The notes under the pieces are model-generated. The model was not told where the DNA came from, searched no databases, and saw nothing but the letters and a program-made list of their open reading frames with translations. 64,000 nucleotides of DNA from Bradyrhizobium sp. CER78. Lineage in GTDB: Bacteria > Pseudomonadota > Alphaproteobacteria > Rhizobiales > Xanthobacteraceae. The stretch covers positions 62,001-126,000 of the forward strand of contig NZ_JARVWP010000003.1 of NCBI RefSeq assembly GCF_029846235.1, given 5' to 3'. The position numbers and the translations under genes were made by a program. Positions 26,903-35,282 of the stretch are shown one piece after another (within the stretch, counting starts at the first letter, position 1; the number at the start of each line of letters is the position of its first letter).

Positions 26903-28093
26903 ATGGCAGAGCGCACGAACATGATGGACAAAGCTTTGGGACCGGCGCGAGGACCGGGGCTGCCCTGGACGGCGGCGGAATATGAGCTGCTGCGGGATCA
27001 GGTCCGCCGGTTCGTCGAGGAGGAGATCAAGCCTTGCGCGGATAGCTGGGAAGAGCAGGGGTTCATTCCCCGTCCGGTCCTGCGCCGCATGGGCGAACTC
27101 GGTTTCTTCGGTATCCGTTACCCCGGCGGGTATGGCGGGGCCGAGATGGACGCGGTCGCGTCGACGGTTTTCGCCGAGGAGCTTGGGCGCTCGACCTATG
27201 GCGGAGTCGCCGACGCGATGCTGGTCCAGGCCGAGATGGCGTCCGTGTATGTCTTTCATGACGGGACCAGAGCCCAGCGGGCCCGCTGGATGCCGGGCAT
27301 CATCCGCGGCGAGGTGATCACCGCGGTTGCCATCACGGAACCGGATGCCGGCTCGGATGTGAAGGCCATCCGCACGCGCGCGCTCCGGGAGGGTGACTCC
27401 TACATCCTCGATGGCACCAAGCTCTACATCACGAACGGCGTCCACGCAGATCTCTACTGCGTCGCGGCCAAGACTAATCCCTCGGCGGGAAGCAACGGTA
27501 TCACGATGTTCCTGGTCGAGAAAGGCACGCCCGGCTTCAGCGTCGGCCGTGTGCTCGACAAGCAGGGCTGGCGCTCCTCAGACACGGCGGAACTCGTCTT
27601 CGACGGTTGCCGGGTGCCCGCCGAGAACGTGCTCGGCGCGGAGGGGCAGGGCTTCTACTCTATCATGCGCAACTTCCAGAACGAGCGCCTCGTCCTCGCC
27701 GCCATGGCGATCGGAATGGCCGAGGCGGCGATCGAGATGACCCTCGCCCATGTGAAGGCTCGCCGCGCATTCGGGGGCGTCCTGTGGGACTTGCAGGCGA
27801 TCCGTCAACGCCTCGCGATGCTTGCCGCGAAGGTCGAGGCAAACCGCGAGTTTCTCTATGCTACCGCGTGGCGCATGGCGGCGGACGACGATTGCATCCG
27901 TGAGATCTCGATGTTGAAAGCCATATGCGCCGAACTCGTCAACGAGGTCGCGTATGCCTGCGTCCAGTTCCACGGCGCTATGGGCGTCATGCGCGAGAGC
28001 CCCATCGAGCGCATCGCACGTGACGCGCGCGTCCTGCCCATTGCCGGCGGCGCAACGGAGGTGATGCTGGAAGTGGTCGCCTCGATGTCGTGA
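26903..28093 (+). CDS. Acyl-CoA dehydrogenase family flavoprotein linked to the NRPS genes
   Basis: A 396-residue FAD enzyme. Typical segments: AITEPDAGSDVKAIRTRA (flavin/substrate binding), YILDGTKLYITNG and LDKQGWRSSDTAELVFDG. The C-terminal position that holds the catalytic glutamate in medium-chain enzymes is glycine here (IAGGATE). Glu261 in NFQNERLVLAA instead matches the isovaleryl-CoA-dehydrogenase position. Enzymes of that subtype oxidise acyl-CoA, and some oxidise aminoacyl groups on carrier proteins (prolyl to pyrrolyl). Only 47 bases separate it from the carrier gene, so a carrier-bound substrate is plausible but unproven. A plain acyl-CoA substrate remains possible. Confidence 0.85.
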   Translation: MAERTNMMDKALGPARGPGLPWTAAEYELLRDQVRRFVEEEIKPCADSWEEQGFIPRPVLRRMGELGFFGIRYPGGYGGAEMDAVASTVFAEELGRSTYGGVADAMLVQAEMASVYVFHDGTRAQRARWMPGIIRGEVITAVAITEPDAGSDVKAIRTRALREGDSYILDGTKLYITNGVHADLYCVAAKTNPSAGSNGITMFLVEKGTPGFSVGRVLDKQGWRSSDTAELVFDGCRVPAENVLGAEGQGFYSIMRNFQNERLVLAAMAIGMAEAAIEMTLAHVKARRAFGGVLWDLQAIRQRLAMLAAKVEANREFLYATAWRMAADDDCIREISMLKAICAELVNEVAYACVQFHGAMGVMRESPIERIARDARVLPIAGGATEVMLEVVASMS

Positions 28094-28485
28094 CCCGCAC
28101 GCGGCCGTCGGGTCGCGGAGGGTGTCCAGCAACGACGCCTGATCCAGCGCGGCATCACCCCAGACACCACCGGCCCAATCCGTAATTCGCATAAGGTATA
28201 TTATGGAATATTTATATCTACAATTAGATCAGATATTTAGTGGGAAATCTTCGCACCCGACCGCAGCCAGGCGTCTGTCCTGACCGATCCCGGCTAGCGG
28301 TCCAGCCCGTGCGGATCGCACAGCGATCCACGCGCACGCGTCTCGTCAGAAAGCCGATATTGCCGCGGCGTACGGACGCTGCAATAAGCCCCAGCTGTGC
28401 AGAGATCGCTGGTGACCCCGCGGCATCAGGTCCGTATAGGATGGCATCTCAGAACAACAACAAGCCTCTCGAGGGAGCAACACCA
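28094..28485. other. Intergenic region with AT-rich island before the TRAP operon
   Basis: 392 bases with no supported gene. Positions 28190-28245 are strikingly AT-rich for this genome and include an ATCTA-CAAT-TAGAT inverted repeat (28216-28229), so this is the likely promoter/operator for the TRAP transporter operon. The remainder is a GC-rich leader with no recognised riboswitch. Confidence 0.45.
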
Positions 28486-29505
28486 ATGAGCTTTTCACGA
28501 CGCACGCTGCTGAAGGTCTCCGCCGCTTCCGCCGTCCTGGGCGGGATTGGCGCGCCGTATGTCGCGCGCGCGCAGTCGGCCGAGTTCTCCTACAAGTTCG
28601 CCAACAACCTGCCGGAGTCGCACCCGTTCGTGGCGCGCGCCCGGGAGATGGCCGCGGCGATCAAGACCGAGACCAACGGCCGGTTTGACCTGCAGGTGTT
28701 CCCGAACAGCCAGCTCGGTTCCGATACGGACATGCTGAGCCAGGTGCGCTCCGGCGGCGTCGAGTTCTTCACGCTGTCCGGCCTGATCCTAGCGACCCTG
28801 GTGCCGGCGGCCTCAATCAACGGCATCGGTTTCGCATTCCCGGATTATCCCACGGTCTGGAAGGCCATGGACGGCGAGCTCGGCGCCTATGTGCGCGGCG
28901 AGATCAACAAGGCCGGCCTCGAGGTGATGGACAAGATCTGGGACAACGGCTTCCGCCAGACCACGTCGTCGACCAAGCCGATCAACGGTCCTGACGATCT
29001 CAAGGGCTTCAAGATCCGCGTGCCCGTGTCGCCGCTGTGGACCTCGATGTTCAAGGCGTTCGATGCGTCGCCCGCCTCGATCAATTTCAGCGAGGTCTAT
29101 TCGGCGCTGCAGACCAAGATCGTCGAGGGCCAGGAAAACCCGCTGGCGTTGATCTCTGCCGCGAAGCTCTACGAGGTGCAGAAGTACTGCTCGCTGACCA
29201 ACCACATGTGGGATGGCTTCTGGTTCCTGATGAACCGCCGGGCCTGGGCGGCGCTGCCCGATGATATCAAGACCATCGTCGCCAAGAACGTCAACGCGGC
29301 GGCCGTCAAGGAGCGCGAGGACACCGAGAAGCTGAACGCTACCGTGAAGCAGGAGCTGACCGGCAAGGGCCTTGTGTTCAACCAGCCCGAGGTCGGGCCG
29401 TTCCGCGACAAGCTCCGTACCGCCGGCTTCTACGCCGAGTGGAAGGGCAAGTACGGCGAGAAGGCCTGGGACCTGCTCGAGAAGTCCGTCGGCAAACTGT
29501 CCTGA
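28486..29505 (+). CDS. dctP: TRAP transporter solute-binding protein DctP
   Basis: Periplasmic binding protein that delivers a carboxylate-type solute to the membrane subunits. The N-terminus SRRTLLKVSAASAV is a twin-arginine export signal with cleavage near ARAQS. The mature part has the DctP fold landmarks (FANNLPESHPF; a conserved-arginine region KGFKIRVP; EVYSALQTKIVEGQENP). The ATG at 28486 has GAGGGAGC upstream, and 339 residues is a normal length. The solute is unknown. The acyl-CoA synthetase at the end of the operon suggests an organic acid that is then activated with CoA. Confidence 0.92.
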   Translation: MSFSRRTLLKVSAASAVLGGIGAPYVARAQSAEFSYKFANNLPESHPFVARAREMAAAIKTETNGRFDLQVFPNSQLGSDTDMLSQVRSGGVEFFTLSGLILATLVPAASINGIGFAFPDYPTVWKAMDGELGAYVRGEINKAGLEVMDKIWDNGFRQTTSSTKPINGPDDLKGFKIRVPVSPLWTSMFKAFDASPASINFSEVYSALQTKIVEGQENPLALISAAKLYEVQKYCSLTNHMWDGFWFLMNRRAWAALPDDIKTIVAKNVNAAAVKEREDTEKLNATVKQELTGKGLVFNQPEVGPFRDKLRTAGFYAEWKGKYGEKAWDLLEKSVGKLS

Positions 29506-29542
29506 TCGATCAGGCGGGAGGCTCGCCAGCGGGAGATTTGCT

Positions 29543-31429
29543 ATGGCTCATGTCGAGATGGCGCCGGCCGTGGCCGGCGAGGCGGCGTCACAGCCCCCTC
29601 GCCGACGCTCTGTTCTCGGTTCCATCGAGGCGGCACTCGGATGGCTGGTCGAGATCCCGGCGGCGATCCTCGTCGTCGCCGAGGTCGTGATCCTGTTCGC
29701 CGGCGTGGTGTCGCGTTACGTGCTGCATGCGCCGCTGATCTGGTCCGACGAACTGGCGTCGATCCTGTTCCTGTGGCTTGCGATGCTCGGATCGGCGGTG
29801 GCGTTCCGCCGCGGCGAGCACATGCGGATGACGGCGCTGGTCGCCAGCGCCGGGCCGCGGCTGTGGGCCTATCTCGACGTGGTCGCGACCTGCGCCGCGC
29901 TTGCGTTCCTGATCCTGATCGTACGGCCGGCCTACGAATACGCCTACGAGGAAAGCTTCATCACGACGCCGGCGCTGCAGATCTCCAATACCTGGCGCGC
30001 GGCGGCGCTGCCGGTCGGCACCTGCCTGATGGCGCTGTTCGCGCTGCTGCGGCTGGCGCGGGTCGGCAGTTTCAAGACCTTCCTGCTGGCCGCGCTGACC
30101 GTGGTCGCGTTGATCGGCGTGTTCTGGCTGGCGCAGCCGCTGCTGCGACCGCTCGGCAACCTCAACCTGATCATCTTCTTCGTCGGCGTGGTCGGCTTCT
30201 GCGTGTTCGCAGGCGTTCCGATCGGATTCGCCTTCGGCATGGCGATCTTCGGCTATCTGGCGCTGACCACGCACACGCCGCTGATGGTGCTGGTCGGCCG
30301 GATGGACGAGGGCATGAGCCATCTGATCCTGCTGTCGGTGCCGCTGTTCGTGTTCCTTGGCCTGCTGATTGAGATGACCGGCATGGCGCGCGCGATGGTA
30401 GCGTTCCTGGCGAGCCTGCTCGGGCACGTCCGCGGCGGCCTGCACTATGTGCTGGTCGGCGCGATGTACCTGGTGTCAGGCATTTCCGGGTCGAAGGCCG
30501 CCGACATGGCCGCCGTTGCGCCCGTGCTGTTCCCGGAGATGAAGCAGCGCGGCGCCAAGCCGGGCGATCTGGTCGCCCTGCTCGCCGCCACCGGCGCCCA
30601 GACCGAAACCATTCCGCCGAGCCTGGTGCTGATCACGATCGGTTCGGTTACCGGCGTCTCGATCTCGGCGCTGTTCACCGGCGGCCTGCTACCGGGCGTC
30701 GTGCTGGCGATCACGCTGTCGGGGCTGGTGTGGTGGCGTTACCGCGGTGAGAACCTCAGCCATGTCCAGCGCGCCACGCGAAGCGAGATCGGCAAGGCCT
30801 TCATCTACGCCCTGCCCGCATTGGCGCTGCCCTTCGTGATCCGCTACGCGGTGGTCGAAGGCATCGCCACCGCCACCGAGGTGTCGACCATCGGCATCGT
30901 CTACGCCTTCGTCATCGGCCTCCTGATCTACCGCAAGTTCAACTGGCGGCGCCTCGTGCCGATGCTGATCGACACGGCGTGCCTGTCGGGCGCGATCCTG
31001 TTCATCATCGGCACTGCGACCGGCATGGCCTGGGGCCTGACCCAGTCAGGCTTCTCACGGGCGCTCGCAGCGGCGATGACCGGGCTGCCCGGCGGTTCGG
31101 CGACCTTCATCGCGGTCTCGATCCTGGCCTTCGTGATCCTCGGCAGCGTGCTCGAGGGCATTCCGGCGATCGTGCTGTTCGGCCCGCTGCTGTTTCCGAT
31201 TGCGCACCAGGTCGGCGTCCACGAGGTGCACTACGCCATGATCATCATCCTGGCGATGGGCATCGGACTGTTCGCGCCGCCGTTCGGCGTCGGTTATTAT
31301 GCCGCCTGCGCCATCGGGCGCGTCGATCCGGCCGAGGGTATCCGGCCGATCTGGGGCTACATGCTGGCGCTGTTGATCGGCCTGATCATCGTCGCCATCT
31401 TCCCCTGGATATCGATCGGTTTCCTTTAA
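29543..31429 (+). CDS. dctQM: Fused TRAP transporter small and large membrane subunits (DctQM)
   Basis: A 628-residue inner-membrane protein. Residues 1 to about 195 form the four-helix DctQ part (IWSDELASILFLWLAMLGSAV is its signature region). The rest is the DctM large subunit with about twelve helices, including SGSKAADMAAVAPVLFPEM and GAQTETIPPSLVLITIGSV. DctM uses a sodium gradient to import the solute handed over by DctP. Fused QM subunits are a known variant. The ATG at 29543 follows GGGAG. It lies 37 bases after dctP and 25 bases before the synthetase gene. Confidence 0.93.
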   Translation: MAHVEMAPAVAGEAASQPPRRRSVLGSIEAALGWLVEIPAAILVVAEVVILFAGVVSRYVLHAPLIWSDELASILFLWLAMLGSAVAFRRGEHMRMTALVASAGPRLWAYLDVVATCAALAFLILIVRPAYEYAYEESFITTPALQISNTWRAAALPVGTCLMALFALLRLARVGSFKTFLLAALTVVALIGVFWLAQPLLRPLGNLNLIIFFVGVVGFCVFAGVPIGFAFGMAIFGYLALTTHTPLMVLVGRMDEGMSHLILLSVPLFVFLGLLIEMTGMARAMVAFLASLLGHVRGGLHYVLVGAMYLVSGISGSKAADMAAVAPVLFPEMKQRGAKPGDLVALLAATGAQTETIPPSLVLITIGSVTGVSISALFTGGLLPGVVLAITLSGLVWWRYRGENLSHVQRATRSEIGKAFIYALPALALPFVIRYAVVEGIATATEVSTIGIVYAFVIGLLIYRKFNWRRLVPMLIDTACLSGAILFIIGTATGMAWGLTQSGFSRALAAAMTGLPGGSATFIAVSILAFVILGSVLEGIPAIVLFGPLLFPIAHQVGVHEVHYAMIIILAMGIGLFAPPFGVGYYAACAIGRVDPAEGIRPIWGYMLALLIGLIIVAIFPWISIGFL

Positions 31430-31454
31430 AGCACCTTGCGGATGGGATAGAGCC

Positions 31455-33104
31455 ATGAGTGCAGCTCAAAACCAGTACTCGATCGGGCTCGACAAGACGC
31501 CCGCCAATTACGTACCGCTGACACCGCTGAGCTTCCTGGCGCGCTCGGCCGCGGTCTATCCCGACCACCTCAGCGCGGTCTATGAGGGCCGCAGCTTCAC
31601 CTGGAGCGACACCTACGAGCGCTGCAAGCGGTTTGCGTCCTATCTTGCGGGCCATGGCATCGGCCATGGCGATACGGTCGCGGCGATGCTGCCGAACATC
31701 CCGGCGATGAACGAGCTGCACTTCGCGGTGCCGATGACCGGCGCGGTGCTCAATGCCTTGAACATCCGCCTCGATGCGGCGTCGATCGCATTCCAGCTCG
31801 ACCATGGCGGCGCGAAGATCATCCTGGTCGATCCCGAATTCTCTGGTGTGATCGCGGAAGCCCTGCCCCTGATGATGGGCCCAAAGCCGTTCGTGATCGA
31901 CGTCGACGATGCCGCGTTCGCCGGCGGCAAGCGGATCGGCGAGATCGAGTATGAGGCCGCGGTCGCGCAAGGTGATGCCTCTTTCGTGGAGCGGCCGCCT
32001 GCCGACGAATGGGATGCGATCGCGCTGAGCTATACCTCCGGCACGACGGGCAATCCGAAGGGCGTGGTGACCCATCACCGCGGCGCGTATCTGAACGCCG
32101 TCAGCAATATCCTCGCCGGCAATCTCGGCCAGCATCCGGTCTATCTCTGGACGCTGCCGATGTTCCACTGCAACGGCTGGTGCTTCCCCTGGACCATCGC
32201 GGCGACCGCCGGCGTCAATGTCTGCTTGCGCAAGGTCGATCCCGCCAAGATCTTCGAGCTGATCCCGAAGCACGGCGTCACCCACATGTGCGGCGCGCCG
32301 ATCGTCTACAACACGCTGATCAATGCGCCCGATGCGCCGAAGGGCGGCAAGGCCAAGCCGGTCGTCGGCCTGATCGCCGGCGCGGCGCCGCCGGTTGCGG
32401 TGCTCGAGGGCGCCGAGCGCATCGGCGTCAAGCTGACCCACGTCTATGGGCTGACCGAGGTCTATGGCCCTGCCTCGGTCTGCGCCGAGCAGCCCGGCTG
32501 GGACGAGCTGTCGGCCGATGCGCGGGCGCAGCTGAAGCGGCGTCAGGGCGTGTCGTATCCATTGCAGGAAGGCGTCACGGTGCTCGATCCCGAGACGATG
32601 CGCGAGGTGCCACGCGACGGTGAGACCATCGGCGAGGTCATGTTCCGCGGCAACATCGTGATGAAGGGCTATCTGAAGAACGAGAAGGCGACGCAGGAAG
32701 CCTTTGCCGGCGGCTGGTTTCACACCGGCGATCTCGGCGTGCTCGACGAGTACGGCTACGTCATCATCAAGGACCGCTCCAAGGACATCATCATCTCCGG
32801 CGGCGAGAACGTCTCCTCGGTCGAGGTCGAGGACATCCTCTACAAGCACCCGGCCGTGCTGTTCGCGGCTGTTGTCGCCAAGCCCGATCCGAAATGGGGC
32901 GAAGTGCCCTGCGCCTTCATCGAGCTGAAGGACGGCGCCAAGGCGACCGAGACCGAGATCATCGCCTATTGCCGCGAGCACATGTCGGGCTTCAAGACGC
33001 CGAAGTCAGTGGTGTTCGGCGTGATCCCGAAGACCTCGACGGGCAAGATCCAGAAGTTTCTGCTGCGCAACGCGGTCGGATCGGCCAAGGCGATCTCGGC
33101 GTAA
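31455..33104 (+). CDS. Acyl-CoA synthetase (AMP-forming)
   Basis: Activates a carboxylic acid to its CoA thioester through an acyl-adenylate. Motifs: SYTSGTTGNPKGVVTHHRGA (ATP-binding P-loop), YGLTEVYGP, GWFHTGDLGVLDEYGY, IKDRSKDIIISGGENVSSVE and the C-terminal catalytic lysine in PKTSTGKIQKFLLR. The 549-residue length and overall pattern are those of the medium-chain/DmdB-like group of synthetases. As the last gene of the TRAP operon it may act on the imported acid. The exact substrate cannot be predicted. Confidence 0.9.
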   Translation: MSAAQNQYSIGLDKTPANYVPLTPLSFLARSAAVYPDHLSAVYEGRSFTWSDTYERCKRFASYLAGHGIGHGDTVAAMLPNIPAMNELHFAVPMTGAVLNALNIRLDAASIAFQLDHGGAKIILVDPEFSGVIAEALPLMMGPKPFVIDVDDAAFAGGKRIGEIEYEAAVAQGDASFVERPPADEWDAIALSYTSGTTGNPKGVVTHHRGAYLNAVSNILAGNLGQHPVYLWTLPMFHCNGWCFPWTIAATAGVNVCLRKVDPAKIFELIPKHGVTHMCGAPIVYNTLINAPDAPKGGKAKPVVGLIAGAAPPVAVLEGAERIGVKLTHVYGLTEVYGPASVCAEQPGWDELSADARAQLKRRQGVSYPLQEGVTVLDPETMREVPRDGETIGEVMFRGNIVMKGYLKNEKATQEAFAGGWFHTGDLGVLDEYGYVIIKDRSKDIIISGGENVSSVEVEDILYKHPAVLFAAVVAKPDPKWGEVPCAFIELKDGAKATETEIIAYCREHMSGFKTPKSVVFGVIPKTSTGKIQKFLLRNAVGSAKAISA

Positions 33105-33114
33105 GCTGCGTCGC

Positions 33115-33582
33115 TCAGCCCTCCGCGAGGCGGCTGAGCAACTCGTACAGCAGTCCCCTCTCGTCGGCCTTGAGCGGCGCCAGCGTCGTCGCGGTGCATT
33201 CGGTCTCGATCGGGATCAACTGCTCGACCAGCGCTGTGCCGGCCGCGGTCAGATCAATCAGGATCAGCCGCTTGTCGGTCGGGTCGCGCCGCGTCGCGAC
33301 CAGCCGCCGCTTCTTCAGCCGCAGCACGACGTCGCGGATATTGGCGGGCTCCATAGCGACCAGCCGGCCGAGCAGGTTCTGCGACAGCGCTCCGCGCTCG
33401 TAGAGCCGGGCCAGCGTCGCGTATTGCGGAGCCGTCAGATCGTAGGAGCCGATCCGCTCGACCAGGTTAGACGAGGCGCGCTGATAGGCCTTGCGCAGCA
33501 GGAATCCGACCTGATCCTCCAGCCGGTAGTCCGGCGCAAGGCGCCGGACCGGCGCCTCTGCCTTAGTCGACGTTCTCGGCAT
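33115..33582 (-). CDS. MarR-family transcription regulator
   Basis: A 155-residue winged-helix regulator. The DNA-binding region runs from LTAPQYATLARLYERGALSQ through MEPANIRDVVLRLKKRRLV to the wing RRDPTDKRLILIDLT. Its ATG overlaps the 3' end of the nitroreductase gene by 20 bases, so both are one transcript. A near-perfect 28-bp palindrome before that transcript (34332-34359) is the likely operator, implying autorepression relieved by an aromatic or phenolic ligand. Confidence 0.9.
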   Translation of the reverse strand: MPRTSTKAEAPVRRLAPDYRLEDQVGFLLRKAYQRASSNLVERIGSYDLTAPQYATLARLYERGALSQNLLGRLVAMEPANIRDVVLRLKKRRLVATRRDPTDKRLILIDLTAAGTALVEQLIPIETECTATTLAPLKADERGLLYELLSRLAEG

Positions 33583-34321
33583 CGCGGTACATCACCTTGT
33601 GGCGCGTGGTCGAAACCCATTCGTCTATGTCGGCCTCGGTCATGAAGTGATGATCATCGAACCTGTTCCAGTTGCTGATCTCAGCCAGGCTCTTCTTCCA
33701 GCGTTTGTAAGGCGGCTTGGCCGGCGGACCGAAGCACATGATGTCGAGCACGGACAATTCTTCGGGGATGCCGAGCAGCGGCTTCATCGCTTGCTGGGCC
33801 TTCTCCTGCCCGATCGCGGTCACCCACCAGACGTTATAGCCAAGCGCCGCGGCCGCGAGATGCGCCGACATCGTCGCCGCCGCCACGCTCTGCAGCAGGA
33901 TGCGCTCGGCATTCTCCTTGTACATCTTGTCGAGCTCGGAGCCGTCGTTGAGCACGGGAAATGCCTTGACCCAGCGGAAGTCGCTGGCGACCACGATGAA
34001 GCCCGGCGCCGACGCGAGGCCGCGATAGTCGGGCGTCGGAAACTTCATCTTGAGCCGGGCGCGGGCGACCTGCTCCTCGCGGAAATACTCGGTGATCCTG
34101 TTCTTCAGGTCCTGGTCGGTGACGGCAATGAAGTGCCAGGGCTGCGCATTGGCGCCCGACGGCGCGTGCCGCGCCGCTTCCAGGATCAAGTCGTAATGTT
34201 CCGGCGGCATCAAATAACTGGAGTCGAACGCCCGGGTCGTCAGGCGGTTCTTCACGACGTCCATCAGCGCGTCATATCGCGTGCGGTCGGTGTAATCCTG
34301 CACTGCCACAGCTTCCGCCAT
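33563..34321 (-). CDS. Nitroreductase family protein
   Basis: A 252-residue FMN-dependent oxidoreductase fold. The N-terminal RLTTRAFDSSYLMP and EAARHAPSGANAQPWHFIAV segments are the FMN-binding signatures. A second FMN contact is in SVAAATMSAHLAAAALGYNV. Members reduce nitroaromatics, quinones or enones with NAD(P)H; one branch dehalogenates iodotyrosine. The true substrate is unknown. The gene starts 10 bases downstream of the palindromic operator and overlaps the MarR gene, suggesting substrate-induced expression. Confidence 0.88.
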   Translation of the reverse strand: MAEAVAVQDYTDRTRYDALMDVVKNRLTTRAFDSSYLMPPEHYDLILEAARHAPSGANAQPWHFIAVTDQDLKNRITEYFREEQVARARLKMKFPTPDYRGLASAPGFIVVASDFRWVKAFPVLNDGSELDKMYKENAERILLQSVAAATMSAHLAAAALGYNVWWVTAIGQEKAQQAMKPLLGIPEELSVLDIMCFGPPAKPPYKRWKKSLAEISNWNRFDDHHFMTEADIDEWVSTTRHKVMYRDAENVD

Positions 34322-34331
34322 CGAGGCCTCC

Positions 34332-34359
34332 CGATATTGTTATGATCATAACGATATCG
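34332..34359. promoter_or_regulatory. MarR-type operator palindrome
   Basis: A 28-bp inverted repeat with a single mismatched pair: perfect 14-bp core GTTATGATCATAAC (34339-34352) flanked by CGATAT and ATATCG. It lies 10 bases upstream of the nitroreductase-MarR start codon. Its size and AT-rich symmetry fit MarR dimers. Confidence 0.7.
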
Positions 34360-34475
34360 AATGCGCGCAAAAGGTCAATGCCCGGCTGCGATGAGGCGCG
34401 GTCAGCAAAGGCGCGTGGAAGCACGCGCCCGCGTCGACGCGCGACGTCCGGCCAACCCAGGGATGATTGAGGTCT

Positions 34476-35282
34476 TCAGCCCGCCCGGTCGAGCGTCAGC
34501 CGCATGCCGTCATAGGCCGGGATCACGCCGGCCGGCAGGCTCTGCCGCAACACCTCGTAGTCGAGGTCGGAATGCATGTTGGTGATCACGGCGCGCTTCG
34601 GCTTGAAACGCTCGATCCATGACAGCGCGTCCGCAACGCTGAAATGGCTGGGATGCGGCGCATAGCGCAAGCCGTCGACGATCCAGAGGTCGAGGCCTTT
34701 CAGTGCCGGCCAGCTCTCCTCGGGAATGTCGTGCAGATCGGGCGTGTAAGCGGCATCGCCGATGCGGTAGCCGAGCGCCGGAATCCGGCCGTGTTGCACC
34801 AGGAAGGCGTCGAGCTTCAGCGGACCGCCCTTCCCTGTGACGGTGTGGCTCTCGCCGGCCTCGATCGAGTGCCGGGTCAGGATCGGCGGATAGTCGCTCC
34901 CTTCAGGCGAGATGAAGCAATAGGAGAACCGCGCCATGATGTCCTTGGCGGTCGACTGGTTGAAGTAGACCGGGATGCGGCGGCGCTGGTGCAGGACGAC
35001 CGAGCGCAGATCGTCAATGCCATGGGTCTGGTCTGCGTGCTCATGCGTCAGGAACACCGCGTCGATATGCTCGACATTGGAATCGATCAACTGCTCGCGG
35101 AGGTCGGGCGCGGTATCGATCACGACCCGCGTGGTGCCGTGCTCCATGGTGCGCTCGGCCATGATCGAGCAGCGGCGGCGGCGGTTTTTTGGATTGTTCG
35201 GATCACAGGCGCCCCAGCCGAGCGCCGGGCGCGGCACGCCGGCAGATGAGCCGCAGCCCAGAATTGTCAGTGTCAGCGTCAT
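34476..35282 (-). CDS. PhnP-like metallo-beta-lactamase fold hydrolase
   Basis: A 268-residue metal-dependent hydrolase related to PhnP (cyclic phosphodiesterase). The N-terminus LTILGCGSSAGVPRP and the motif FLTHEHADQTHGIDDLRS are characteristic. In the metal motif the residue after Asp is Gln (HxHxDQ) where most relatives have His, so the second metal site may differ. A late HxD-type histidine lies in NMHSDLDY. It is coupled to tatD: its start overlaps the tatD stop by four bases. The substrate is unknown. Confidence 0.85.
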   Translation of the reverse strand: MTLTLTILGCGSSAGVPRPALGWGACDPNNPKNRRRRCSIMAERTMEHGTTRVVIDTAPDLREQLIDSNVEHIDAVFLTHEHADQTHGIDDLRSVVLHQRRRIPVYFNQSTAKDIMARFSYCFISPEGSDYPPILTRHSIEAGESHTVTGKGGPLKLDAFLVQHGRIPALGYRIGDAAYTPDLHDIPEESWPALKGLDLWIVDGLRYAPHPSHFSVADALSWIERFKPKRAVITNMHSDLDYEVLRQSLPAGVIPAYDGMRLTLDRAG

